Position numbers and translations under genes: made by a program. From assembly GCA_010093515.1 (NCBI GenBank), contig MU001670.1:1766003-1830002 (forward strand): a stretch of 64,000 bases of DNA, given 5' to 3'. Shown here one piece after another: positions 46,027-56,134 of the stretch (the first letter of the stretch is position 1; every line of letters starts with the position of its first letter). The notes beneath the pieces were generated by a model. That model had not been told where the DNA came from. It saw only the letters and a list, made by a program, of their open reading frames with translations, and searched no databases. This stretch comes from Lineolata rhizophorae (taxonomy: Eukaryota; Ascomycota; Dothideomycetes; Lineolatales; Lineolataceae).

Positions 46027-49000
46027 TCAGCCTTCCTTCGACAGCTCCGGCGGTTCAGTCCAGCCGCTGTACACTTCCTCAATCAAATCGCCCCGCTTCC
46101 TACTCGAACGGCTCGAGTACTTTCCATTCCCGTACGTGCCCACCGGTCGCGGTCCGCGAACGAGAGTGTAGCCCAGCACGTCCGCCCGCCACTCCATATC
46201 GCACGCGCCGCAATGCACGAGCCGGTAGTCCTCGCTGACGGTGGCCACCTTGCCGCAGCGGAAGCACGCGAAGCCGCAACGTTCGCACAGCGGCTTGCCG
46301 TCCCCGTCTCTATCGTCCTCGCCGAGCCTCACTCGTGCGGGTGCACGGCACGCGCTACACGGAACCGTAGTCGAGATCTTGACTCCAGCAGAGCCCGCGC
46401 TCATCGCCGCATCATGCGTCGCGGCTGTATCGAGTCCCCACGGAATCCGATCAGCCGACCGACCCGAGTCGTGCTGCTCTTCATACGTCAGCTTGGAGAC
46501 GCTATCCACACAGGCTGCGATCCGGCATGGAGCGCCCGCTTGGTGTCGGCGGAGCTGCTCGTTATAATCCAGCATATGGCGATGCCGCAGTGCCCCGGCG
46601 TCCGGTGCACGATCGAAAGGCCCGTCATATTTGTCGCCCTGAATAGCCTGCTTTTTTGGCATTCCCGCGACGGGGACGATCTTTATCGAACCGTTTGTAA
46701 CGAGCGACCGCGCCGCTTGAATACCAGAGTCCTCGTCACGTGGGTCAATATCCATAGCGTCGGCGGAGAGAGGCTTGGCGTCTAGTTCTGCTCGCTGTAG
46801 CCGGAAGGTCTCAGTATCCCGGATCGTGCTATCCTCCTTACCCACGTCGAGAACTGTTACGGTGCCATTGACTTCCCCAAGGAGCAGGCTCGAGAAGTCT
46901 GGACTAAACGAGCCACACATGACACCCGAATTCAGCTGGGTTACATCTTGGACACATGCATCTTCCGGCGCCCGATAAACGTCCCACGACTTGACGATGC
47001 CGTCGGACGAGCCGGTATAGAACCTGGATCGATTTTCTCCCCAACTGCAGAAGCGAATACCTGTATCGACCAGGTCTCGCGGCTGATTAACGTCGAGCTG
47101 CATAACAGGATCGCCATGAGGGAGAACGTGTAGAATATGATGGTGATTACGGACATCCCACACATAAGTGTTCCCGTCGGTACAACCAGCCGAGATAAAG
47201 TTATTGTCGAAAGGGCAAAAGACAATGTCGTTCATATCTCTCGCAGGACACTCGAGCTCGTAAGTTTTCGTAAATCGGCCTACATTAACTCGGCCATATA
47301 GGCGAATAACGGTACGTATACCCTTATTCACCATATTCCCCGCCTTGCATCCGACGGCAAAAGCGTAGTTAGAGCTAGGCACAGCTGACCACGTGCAATC
47401 GAAGACGTTACTTGCAGCCGGGTTAAGCTGGATCGGCCGTTGGTACTCCATGTCCCATACGCATACTTCGCCGCCTTGGTTATCCGCATGCGCAGTAAAT
47501 CCTCCCAAAAGATAATTCTTGAATTCGTTGCCGACACCCCAGCGGAGGCAAGAAGGAAATATTCTTGATTCGGGACGCTCCGTAGCTTTTGGGGAGCTAT
47601 ATGTAGACACAAGGACTGGGCGATCACTCGAAATATCAAGGACTTTGATACTGTTATCCGTCCGCTGCGATCCCGTGGCGAGATGTCTGGTCGACGGGTT
47701 GACGGCTATCACGTCAATAGCGCCCTTATGCTTTAAATCGAAAGAGCATTGGCAGTTTGCAAGCCCCTCTGAAATGTCCCAAATCCTCACCCGTTGGTCG
47801 TATCCGGCGCTATACATCCAGCGACCATGCGGGTCAAACTCCACAGCCGAAACGGTCATATAGAGAGAAGGGTCCTGTGACACATGCATGGAATGCGTAG
47901 AGTTGATCCCGGTTTCCATCTTCTGACGCGGGACTTTGTGGTGCGGAAGTTCTCTGAGAATCTTCGACTCGCGGTCCCCAAGGAGAAGATTATTTGGCCT
48001 GTTGTACTGCATAGACGATGGATCAGATAGGCACACGGATCCCGCAGCGAACATATTTCCGTCCGGAGCCCATGCTACCGAATTTACGTCATGCGATGTC
48101 CCTGTGAATGATACAGATGGCCCATACGTGTCATATATCTTAGAAGTTATCCGGGATGACAATGCACGGGTGGTCGCTACGGCCTCTCTCTGTCGAAGTA
48201 GTGACTGAAAATCCGCTTGGATTTGCAAAGGATTCTTCGGCACTAAAGTGGCCAACGTAGTAGGATTCGGACGCTTGAATCGCGGGATAGGCATAGAGGC
48301 TTCCTCAAGGTCCTCCGTGGCTTGCGCAGGTGCAGTTTGAACATGCGAAGGACGTCGCTCTGACTGGGGCCTGATTCGGGCATCCCTACTAGGCGCAGCG
48401 TCCGTCGAGGTGGGATTTCCCCTACTCCTGCTAGGGCCAAAGTGGTTACACCACCTTGTCTGAACAGACCCTCTGCTTCGATTGGGGAAGTACTGCATTA
48501 TTTGTGCCCAGCCTAGACCCCTCTCTCTAAGAGCGCACAAAAGCTGATCGTCTTCCTCAGTAAAAGGGTGCCCAAATGGCGTTGTAGAAGGAGCATGTAT
48601 AGGAATATCAGAATCGCCTTGACCGGTTGCATCTGGATCCGCCTCCATAGCCGGAGGGATTTCACTTATCGCCTGGCGCGACGGCAACGAAAATGAAGGT
48701 GGATGAATTGAAGTATTTCCTGGGACTGGAGGTGAAAAAGGGGCCGACCGAGTCGGTAAAGGAAGGTAGGGTGACTCAGTTACTATGGGAGGTGCCAGCG
48801 CGTTTTCCGAATTTGGCCTTCCTGCAAGATTTTTCTGATACCTCACCCTTATAGCGCCCTCGGTTCTGTTGGGGAAGTAGTCCTTCTTAATTTCTGACCA
48901 ACTAAGGCCAGAATCCTGAAGGAAGACCAACAGACGATCGTCCTCTTTAGTAAAGGGGGCTCCGAAGGGAGTTGTCGATGGGACGGGTAGAGCAGCGTGT

Positions 49001-50628
49001 GGAGCGGCTGGAAAAGCTAAATCTTCGTGGTCCTCTTCAGCTAGAGTCGTTTGAGTTGAATAATTCTCGAGCTTAGCACGCTGAGAGCGGACTCCGGAGT
49101 AGCGCGTCCTTATGCTACCGACACTTCGATTCGGAAAGAAATTCTTTTGAATACTTGTCCAATCCCCACCCTCTATCTGGTAGGCGCGGATGAGAAGGCG
49201 ATCATCTTCCGCGGTGAAAACTGTACCAAACTCGGTTGTTGATGGAGCTAATAAAGGAGCGGGAAGGGTGACTTTAGGGATTTTAATCCTGTCTGAAGGT
49301 GAAGCAGGACTGCTTTGCTCTTCAGTTCGGGTTTGCTTCCCACTTCCAGAGAGATATCTGCCATATCTCAGCCTCAATGCAACTACAGTCTTGTTTGGGA
49401 AATAAGTTTGTGAGATTTCGTGCCAATCGAGACCCTTTTGGTCCCGGAGGTACTCTAGCAGACGATCATCGTGGTCGCTGAAAGGCTTTCCAGGCGCAGT
49501 GGTTGACGGCGCCAAAGGGGGCGAGGCGGTTATAGAGGCACTTGAGATCCCAGCTGACTTGGAAGCTACGCGTGAATACCTCGCTTGAACTGCCTTCATG
49601 GACCGGGTCGGAAAGCGTGACTGAATTTCAGTCCAGGTAAGTCCTCGCTCTCTCAAAGAAACTAGACGATTTTCGTCCTCTGGGCTCCACGATTCGCCGG
49701 AGGAGGCCGTAGCAGTTTGGGATGTCGAACACGGAAGAGACGCGTTATCTGCGTCAGAATGGGGAGGTTTGGTGGGGGGTTGAGCTTCAGCATTGGCATC
49801 GATTGGTCTTTGCTTTTGAAGCTGCTTTATTTCCTTATATCTGTCCTCAATTGCCGCCAATGTTCTGCTGGGGAAGTATTGGTGGATGTGCTTCCATTGA
49901 AGGCTCTCTCTCTCTTTCAATCGCAGGAGAAGGTTGTCGTCCTCTACTGTGAACGGCTGGCCAGAAGGCGTGGTTGACGGCAGCGGAAATGCGACCGAGC
50001 TCGCCGCATGGGTCGAGGAAGAAGCACCTTTATGCGGCGCATCAGCCGTGAACGAATGGCGGAATTCGTTTGAGTCCGACCTATTGCGCCATTCCACGGT
50101 ACTGGCACTTTGAGCTCTTGACCCTTCTAGCCTATGCGGCTGCGAGTTTTGCGACGGCCGCTCGGTATCCGAATCACTCTCCGGAAGGTCGACTGCTCCG
50201 CTAAGGAGCAGCCGCCTCTGCTTTCCCTCCTGGACGTATTGAAGGTTGTCGGCGCTCGTCTCGTCGTCGCCCTCGGCGGAAGTTGCCCGCGGCGTCGGAT
50301 AAGATGCGGAGCTCGTCGCGTCTGAGCGCAGAGGCAGGCCGTCGGGGTGACTTGGCGATGACGACCGCCACTTGACACGGGCAGTGGAGAGCCTGGTCAC
50401 TTTGCGCCGCTTTGACGGGCGAGCAAAGGCGCCCATCGACGCGGCTCCACCGTCTTCAGGCGTCTCGCGGTCGCCGGGGGCACGCGCAGCCGAGCTAGCC
50501 ATGGCGTCCGGCATGGACGGGCTGTGAGAGGTCGACATAGCGGCAGAGCGATTGGATGGGAGAGAAGGATGGTGAGGAGAGGTCCCGTATGAAGAGCCCC
50601 AGAGGTTGGTTAAATCTATAACCGGCAT
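46027..50628 (-). CDS. Six Myb/SANT-like repeats + WD40 domain + C-terminal zinc-binding segment (1533 aa, single exon)
   Basis: One uninterrupted 4602-nt frame starts at ATG 50628. Residues 1-220 are disordered with a basic patch (RPSKRRKVTRL). Six Myb/SANT-like units follow at about 225-268, 313-355, 382-426, 471-513, 558-600 and 688-730. Each has an (S/F)-x-x-(E/H)-D-(D/E)-x-(L/R)-L opening, a central Trp and a YFPNR(S/T)-type third helix. Five are preceded by the near-identical linker PSTTPFG or PSTT-variant. Residues about 860-1300 are WD40 repeats (VAWAPDGNMFAAGSV, FDPHGRWMYSAGYDQRVRIW, WDVRNHHHILHVL). Near the C-terminus, cysteine pairs (CSACRA, CERCGFACFRCGK, CGACDMEW) look like a zinc ribbon. 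DNA binding plus a protein-interaction platform suggests a chromatin-bound nuclear factor. The family name is unknown to me. Confidence 0.92.
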   Translation of the reverse strand: MPVIDLTNLWGSSYGTSPHHPSLPSNRSAAMSTSHSPSMPDAMASSAARAPGDRETPEDGGAASMGAFARPSKRRKVTRLSTARVKWRSSSPSHPDGLPLRSDATSSASYPTPRATSAEGDDETSADNLQYVQEGKQRRLLLSGAVDLPESDSDTERPSQNSQPHRLEGSRAQSASTVEWRNRSDSNEFRHSFTADAPHKGASSSTHAASSVAFPLPSTTPSGQPFTVEDDNLLLRLKERESLQWKHIHQYFPSRTLAAIEDRYKEIKQLQKQRPIDANAEAQPPTKPPHSDADNASLPCSTSQTATASSGESWSPEDENRLVSLRERGLTWTEIQSRFPTRSMKAVQARYSRVASKSAGISSASITASPPLAPSTTAPGKPFSDHDDRLLEYLRDQKGLDWHEISQTYFPNKTVVALRLRYGRYLSGSGKQTRTEEQSSPASPSDRIKIPKVTLPAPLLAPSTTEFGTVFTAEDDRLLIRAYQIEGGDWTSIQKNFFPNRSVGSIRTRYSGVRSQRAKLENYSTQTTLAEEDHEDLAFPAAPHAALPVPSTTPFGAPFTKEDDRLLVFLQDSGLSWSEIKKDYFPNRTEGAIRVRYQKNLAGRPNSENALAPPIVTESPYLPLPTRSAPFSPPVPGNTSIHPPSFSLPSRQAISEIPPAMEADPDATGQGDSDIPIHAPSTTPFGHPFTEEDDQLLCALRERGLGWAQIMQYFPNRSRGSVQTRWCNHFGPSRSRGNPTSTDAAPSRDARIRPQSERRPSHVQTAPAQATEDLEEASMPIPRFKRPNPTTLATLVPKNPLQIQADFQSLLRQREAVATTRALSSRITSKIYDTYGPSVSFTGTSHDVNSVAWAPDGNMFAAGSVCLSDPSSMQYNRPNNLLLGDRESKILRELPHHKVPRQKMETGINSTHSMHVSQDPSLYMTVSAVEFDPHGRWMYSAGYDQRVRIWDISEGLANCQCSFDLKHKGAIDVIAVNPSTRHLATGSQRTDNSIKVLDISSDRPVLVSTYSSPKATERPESRIFPSCLRWGVGNEFKNYLLGGFTAHADNQGGEVCVWDMEYQRPIQLNPAASNVFDCTWSAVPSSNYAFAVGCKAGNMVNKGIRTVIRLYGRVNVGRFTKTYELECPARDMNDIVFCPFDNNFISAGCTDGNTYVWDVRNHHHILHVLPHGDPVMQLDVNQPRDLVDTGIRFCSWGENRSRFYTGSSDGIVKSWDVYRAPEDACVQDVTQLNSGVMCGSFSPDFSSLLLGEVNGTVTVLDVGKEDSTIRDTETFRLQRAELDAKPLSADAMDIDPRDEDSGIQAARSLVTNGSIKIVPVAGMPKKQAIQGDKYDGPFDRAPDAGALRHRHMLDYNEQLRRHQAGAPCRIAACVDSVSKLTYEEQHDSGRSADRIPWGLDTAATHDAAMSAGSAGVKISTTVPCSACRAPARVRLGEDDRDGDGKPLCERCGFACFRCGKVATVSEDYRLVHCGACDMEWRADVLGYTLVRGPRPVGTYGNGKYSSRSSRKRGDLIEEVYSGWTEPPELSKEG

Positions 50629-52381
50629 CCTAGGGTGTCACTAGAGAGGTCCCGCTGCATGGAAACGTGCGGAACGTAAACTGAGACCCACGCGGGTCTA
50701 CGCGCACAGCGTCACGACGAGGTGAACGGGACTCGGCGTAGCTGCGTCGTATGGAGGCATGCCGCCATGTAATGCACGGCGGACATATCAACTTGTGAAT
50801 TCGTAGAGAGCTCTAGCTGCGGCTCTTGGAGTACTTCGGAGTGCGGCTCCACGAGCCAAATGTTGAAATCGCAGGTCAACGCGACTAGGATTGGTGGAAG
50901 GGGCCGTGCTTGGCAGCTGCCGCCGTTAGAGAGGCCGGATGTTGTGCGCCATTCTTGCGCCACACGCTACTTGCGCCACGTTTGTGCCCTGGGTGCCATC
51001 CACAACGTGCAACGATCACGGGTCACTTGCAGACGTTAAAGATTAACAGCTCTGCAATATTGCCAGGAACCTCCACGAAATCTGCACGCATAGACCCTCG
51101 AATAACATGTATGGAGTAGCCCAATTTTGTCTTCCGCACCATCACCAGGCTGATCGCGTCGCGGTATCCGACCCAAGTCACGGGCGTACTTTCGCTTCCC
51201 CGGATGCTCCCTTGCAGCATTGCATCGAGCGCTTACGTCGCATTCCTTGGAAACTAGTGATGGTAAGCAGACGCTGATTAATGAGCCAATAAGGCCCGGC
51301 AAAGTCACCAGTAGATGCGCGCACCTTGTCCACCGCGTCAGGCCCTTTTGCGCTGGCGGCAGAGCGTTCAGTATTCAGCAGTGGCGTCAGCTGGCTCTCG
51401 CCGCGGACGGACGTGCGGAAGTTCCGGTCGAATTCTCGCTTTCGCAGGTGAGCAAGGCCTGCCAGAGGCATCTTCAATTCCGCGTAGGCGCCCTCCTCAC
51501 TCCGTAGAGGCGGGCTACGACATCAACCCATTCGGAGGCATCCATGCCTACACGGAGAGGAAAACGACCGCACTTGCGGTATGTCGCCCAATGTCCTCCG
51601 ACATCGGCGGATATTCCGGCCCTCACCAAAGTTCGGTCTTGCTCCGTCGTTCAAACCATAGATTCCGCTTGCAGCCCGCGCGCCCTTTCGAGTCCAGGCT
51701 ATCCGGTCTGACTCGAAACGCGGTGCAGAAAAGCAATTCCGCGCGGAACGGAATAGCAAGCGTCGACAGCGGCCGCCAAACTGGCCAATGGCACCGCGCG
51801 CGCAGCATGACCAGCCGGCGAACGCGCCCTTCCAGTTGACAGTGGCTTGCTTGGATCCCCCGCCGATGACAAACGCTTTGCGCCCTTTCGCTTTGGCTGC
51901 GCCGCCTGCTACCCACAACATGTCAAATCGCGCGTCAACTTTAGGCACCGCGCTCGCGCGCACCACCAAACCGAAGGACGCGTCGGATTAGAAATGACAT
52001 GATAGTGGTCCTGGCTGAAGCTAACTCATGACCTGTGAGTCAAACCCATTGTGCTTCTGAACTGTCGAACGAAGATAAATAGGCCCCGTGGTCGCCGTCC
52101 GAAAAAACACATCCTTCATCACAGCACAACAATACTCAGCAAAGCACAAAACCACAGCGATATAAAGGCAGCGTCTTTCCAGCAACTCAATTAAATCAAA
52201 CCACCACCGCATCTTCTTCACATCAGAAGTCAATCTTTCTTCTCGAGACTCCACTCCGCAACCGACTTCTTTTCCCTCGGGTGCCGCAGCCGCCAAATAG
52301 CAACTTCGACCTAGCTTTCATCACCAAGTCATCAACATCCTTCGAGTAACCTTATTGTCGACCCCATTTGCCACAGAAGCA
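50629..52381. promoter_or_regulatory. Divergent intergenic region (Myb-WD40 gene / 78-aa gene)
   Basis: 1.75 kb between divergent start codons. The right end (52080-52381) is a C/A-rich leader with CACAACAATAC and CATCACAGCACAAC strings. The middle has overlapping frames on both strands (51036-51970) that lack start context and domains. I see no supportable gene. Confidence 0.5.
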
Positions 52382-52618
52382 ATGGCCCCCACCAATGTCT
52401 ACACTAGTCTCAACTCCACCACCTCGACTCCTCGCTCCTCTACCTCCGCGGAAAAGCCAATGTCCGTTCAGTCGGACTCTAGTGTCACTTCCAGGCGCGG
52501 CATGGCAAAGGACGCCATGAAGAAGGGCGCTAAGTACATTGCTCAGAAAGCGAAAGAGCACCACGAGGGTGTCAATGCAGCTTACGCTGCTTATTACGGG
52601 CAAAACGTGCGGGCCTAA
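52382..52618 (+). CDS. Small orphan protein (78 aa, single exon)
   Basis: The ATG at 52382 follows a leader-like C/A-rich stretch and the frame ends at TAA 52616-52618. The first 40 residues are Ser/Thr-rich (TSLNSTTSTPRSSTSAEKPM) and likely disordered. The second half forms a basic amphipathic helix (RRGMAKDAMKKGAKYIAQKA) followed by HHEGVNAAYAAYYG. Composition is not that of a random frame, and codon use is fungal. Short proteins of this layout occur in related fungi as uncharacterised, often stress- or development-induced genes; that is inference. No signal peptide or membrane segment is present. I do not recognise a function. Confidence 0.65.
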   Translation: MAPTNVYTSLNSTTSTPRSSTSAEKPMSVQSDSSVTSRRGMAKDAMKKGAKYIAQKAKEHHEGVNAAYAAYYGQNVRA

Positions 52619-53570
52619 GTGGAGTCAACCTCGTCTCCTAGAAGGCGACGCGTAATAACGGCATGATACCACGGCATATCATGTAGCTTGTAAAAGGTTG
52701 AGGCATTCTGGCCTAGAGCTAGGTCTTACTCATTCGGTTGTGTTTTCTGGCTTTTTCAATGCTTCAGGCGTCAGCGGGCTATTCCTTCGGTCTCAGAAGG
52801 CAGGAAAACTGGTTTTGATTGGCACAGCAATTTTGCAGGTTTTGCTTTTCGCATTGTGTTGAGTAATGTGGCGTAGTAGTGGCTAATTGGAATGAAATAT
52901 CACTGAAGAACTCGCATTATTTTAAGTGCCAAGTTTGTTCCTCACCAACTTCCACTTGTCGACTGCCATTAGGTAACGGATTGCCTTTCGCGGGGTCGCA
53001 ATTCTCGACAGTACCATCATATGCGGTAAGGCTAATATACCTCTTGACCTCCTTTTGGTTGCATTGAGTTATTTCCCGACAAGCATGCTTTCAAAAAGTC
53101 AACGAACAAATCTCATTGACTGCCCCGCATGGTCAAGGCTAGGGTCATATAAAAATGAACGAACATGGCAAGACAGATCTGTGCAGGGTATGCCCTTGCA
53201 TTCCCCGCATTCAGCCTTCACACGGGTGCAAATCTTCCGCGATCGAAAAGCGGCTAACTCGCATTGGCGCCAGTCAGCTTCATATTCCACGCTTGGCCCA
53301 ATTCCCATTGTCAAATGGAACGCGCTGCCTACCTTCGTGGTTCCTGCCAAGTGATTGAGCTTGATGAACGGCCGTTGTCTTAAAGCTACACTCCCCGCTA
53401 GGCAGCATTTATTGTTCTATCTGCTCAAATAAATGACCGCATCGGCAGTCGGCAAATGCAACAATGGCTGGAGATGTATATTTTGACGGGCATCCCCTCT
53501 TGCCAGAGATGGAAATCTGCGTGCGGAAGTTTTGTAGCCTGTGCGCACTAAGGACCATTCGTGACCGAAA
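52619..53570. other. Intergenic region upstream of the GMC oxidoreductase
   Basis: About 950 bp containing the 3' UTR of the small gene and the promoter of the oxidoreductase. The short frames present resemble no known protein. Confidence 0.55.
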
Positions 53571-55810
53571 ATGGGCAAGCTGAACTATCATCTAGCTGCT
53601 GTGTTTGCGCTTTTCTTCAGTCTGTTCGAACTGTCGAACAGCCTTCCATATCACTCATGGAGCGCTCAGATCAAGAGGCAAACGAGTGAGCTCCTCGACT
53701 CCTACGACTACATCATCGTCGGCGGAGGCACGGCCGGGCTCACTGTGGCGGACAGGCTGTCGGAAAGTGGAGAGGGTAAGTGTCCCTAGATATCCGGGTT
53801 CTGAAACTCTGAGTAACAAAGCGTCCAGACAACGTTCTTGTCATAGAATATGGATATCTCGACAACTCTCCTGCCATTCTCAACACTGGACCGAACGCTT
53901 TCGGGTTCGACTCATCGTCGGCCTCTCGTTTCTACAACATCTCGTCGGTACCACAGAAGAATTTGAATAACCGTACAGTCTCTGTCACTATCGGCTGCGT
54001 TGTTGGTGGCAGTTCTGCTGTTAATGGCATGTACTTTGATCGTGGCTCGGCCGAAGACTATGACGCCATATCTTGGGCTGCTGGCGAAGACTTCGACACT
54101 TGGGCTTTTGAAGGTCTTTTACCATACTTCAAGAAGGTATTGACATACGGCCAAATCTTTCGTCTAGGCCACCGAGTTAACAAGTTGCTATCAACCCTTT
54201 GCAGAGTGTCACGTTTCACCCGCCAAACGAGCGAATGCAGGAGGAGTACGGTATGACATACGACCTCGAAGCCGCATACGGAGGCAGCACGCCTATCCAC
54301 TCCAGCTATGCGCCATTCCAGTGGCCTACACAGCGTAAGCATGTTTTCTCGTACTCAAAGGGAATACAAAGTAACCGGGCTTTATAGAGATCGAATGGGA
54401 GGCGTTTAGGGACATCGAGGGGGCCGAGTATCAGGTCGAAGGCGCGGACGGCAGCGCATATGGAGTCTTCTGGGTGCCCAACTCCATCGACCCGTCAGAT
54501 CGGACTCGCTCGTATTCACGAAGGGGGCATTGGAATGCCGTCCAAAATCGCACCAACTACCACCTTCTTCCGGGCCACAAGGTATCTAGAGTCGCAACCA
54601 TGGATGGAATCGCCGATAGCGTTGTTATTGTTCCGCGTGACGGGGAGCCTGAGGAAAGTTCGATTGGTGTCAAGAAAGAGGTCGTCCTCTCCGCTGGTAC
54701 CATCCATACTCCGCAGATTCTCCAACGCAGTGGCATAGGTCCACGGCACGTTCTAGAGGCCGCCGGCATAGAGGTCCAGGTAGACCTGCCTGGCGTGGGT
54801 TGGAACTTGCAGGACCATCATGTCTACAGCGTTGCTTACAATTGTGGGTCCTCCCACATGAGAAATGCGCGTGAAAATTCCGTGAGCACTGACTAGGAGA
54901 GCTTAGTCCAAACGGATGTCGAGCCAAACCAATCGATGCTGTATGGCAACAGTAGCTTTCGCGCCTGGGCGCTGGAGCTCTGGGATGCGAACAGAACCGG
55001 TATGACTAACCTTCTATTTCAAACAAAGGGCCTCTCGCTGATACACTTGAACTCAGGCCCGTACTCCCAAAGTGTTGGCAACAGCGCCGCTTTCCTCCCA
55101 CTAAGCGTCGTCTCGCCCGACAACGGTGCCGCAATCGCCGACACACTCGAGGCGCAGGATCCTGCTGAATACCTACCGGAAGACTTGGACGAGACCCTCG
55201 TCGCCGGCTTCGCCGCCCAGAAGAATGCCATGGTTCGCCAGTGGCGCAGCACCAAGTCCGCCATTCTCGAGTTTCCCTTCAGCGGCCGCCCCGGCAGCTC
55301 CGTCGTCATGCTCAAGCCGGCCTCGCGCGGCACTGTCTACCTCGACCCGGTGGACGTTGAGGGCGAGCCCGTCGTCGATTACCGCGCGCTGTCGAACCCG
55401 GTCGACCTCACCACTAACAAGGAGCTGCTCGGCTTCGCCCGCCGCTTCTTCAACACGCCCACTATGGCGCAGCTGACGCCCGTGGAGCGCAGTCCGGGAG
55501 CCGAGGTCGCATCCGACGAGGAGATCGAAGCCTGGCTGCTGCGCACGTTGAGCCCGACTGTGGTGCATCCGACAGGGACGGCGGCGCTGATGCCGCAAGA
55601 GTTGGGGGGTGTTGTTGGCCCGGACCTGCTTGTTTACGGCGTGAAGGGGATCAGTGTGGCAGATAACTCGATCTTGACTTTGCTGCCCGGTACGCATACT
55701 AGCTCCGGCGCATATGCCATAGGAGAGAAGGTGAGCCATTAGTACCTTTCCAAGTTGCTCATTTGCTGACTTTGTAATAGGCTGCCGCCATTGTCAAGAG
55801 CCGTGCATAA
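53571..55810 (+). CDS. Secreted GMC-family FAD oxidoreductase (650 aa, 6 exons)
   Basis: Exons are 53571-53775, 53829-54136, 54205-54334, 54388-54843, 54907-55730 and 55781-55810. An N-terminal signal peptide (residues 1 to about 24, hydrophobic LAAVFALFFSLFELSNSL) is followed by the FAD-binding YDYIIVGGGTAGLTVADRL. Next come VGGSSAVNGMYFDRGSAEDY, the AGTIHTPQILQRSGIGP signature and GVGWNLQDHH. Near the C-terminus, VVHPTGTAALMP and PGTHTSSGAYAIGEK hold the catalytic His regions. GMC enzymes oxidise alcohols or sugars (aryl-alcohol oxidase, glucose oxidase and relatives), usually releasing hydrogen peroxide outside the cell. Substrate cannot be told from sequence. The short intron 54844-54906 (GTGGGT...CTTAG) removes an in-frame TAG and restores the typical sequence across the join. 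Confidence 0.88.
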
Positions 55811-56134
55811 TTCAATCTATCAGGGGTTATTTGCACGCTGACTATTTGCCACACTGCAATTACCGATAGTGCTACTTCAACAAAAAGGTTAATATAAGTC
55901 TTCTGTATTGAAAGACGCAATCAGTGGATGCCCAATTTTAGTATAATATATCAAACACTGATATCATACCCGATGTTGCCCCACTGTGATCCGTGCTGTT
56001 AATAGTAAGCGATGGTATCTCGCTGTCTTTTGACACCGAATAATGCCGCGCCTTCTACGGAGTAGACATAGCCTATAACGATGTCGAATGCTATGAGTAT
56101 GTACACCGCGTATTAGACCAACTCTACCCATGCT
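55811..56134. other. Short convergent intergenic region
   Basis: 324 bp between two convergent genes, AT-rich. It should hold both 3' UTR ends. A CTACGGAGTAG motif lies at 56056-56066. Confidence 0.6.

Noticed and set aside
51523-51969. 148-codon minus-strand frame between the Myb-WD40 gene and the small orphan
   Set aside because: Overlaps plus-strand frames of similar length, no domain or splice context; more likely promoter DNA.
54474-55742. GMC oxidoreductase as two genes or a pseudogene because of the TAG at 54894-54896
   Set aside because: A 63-nt GT-AG intron with a TGAC branch-like sequence removes the stop and restores the family sequence.
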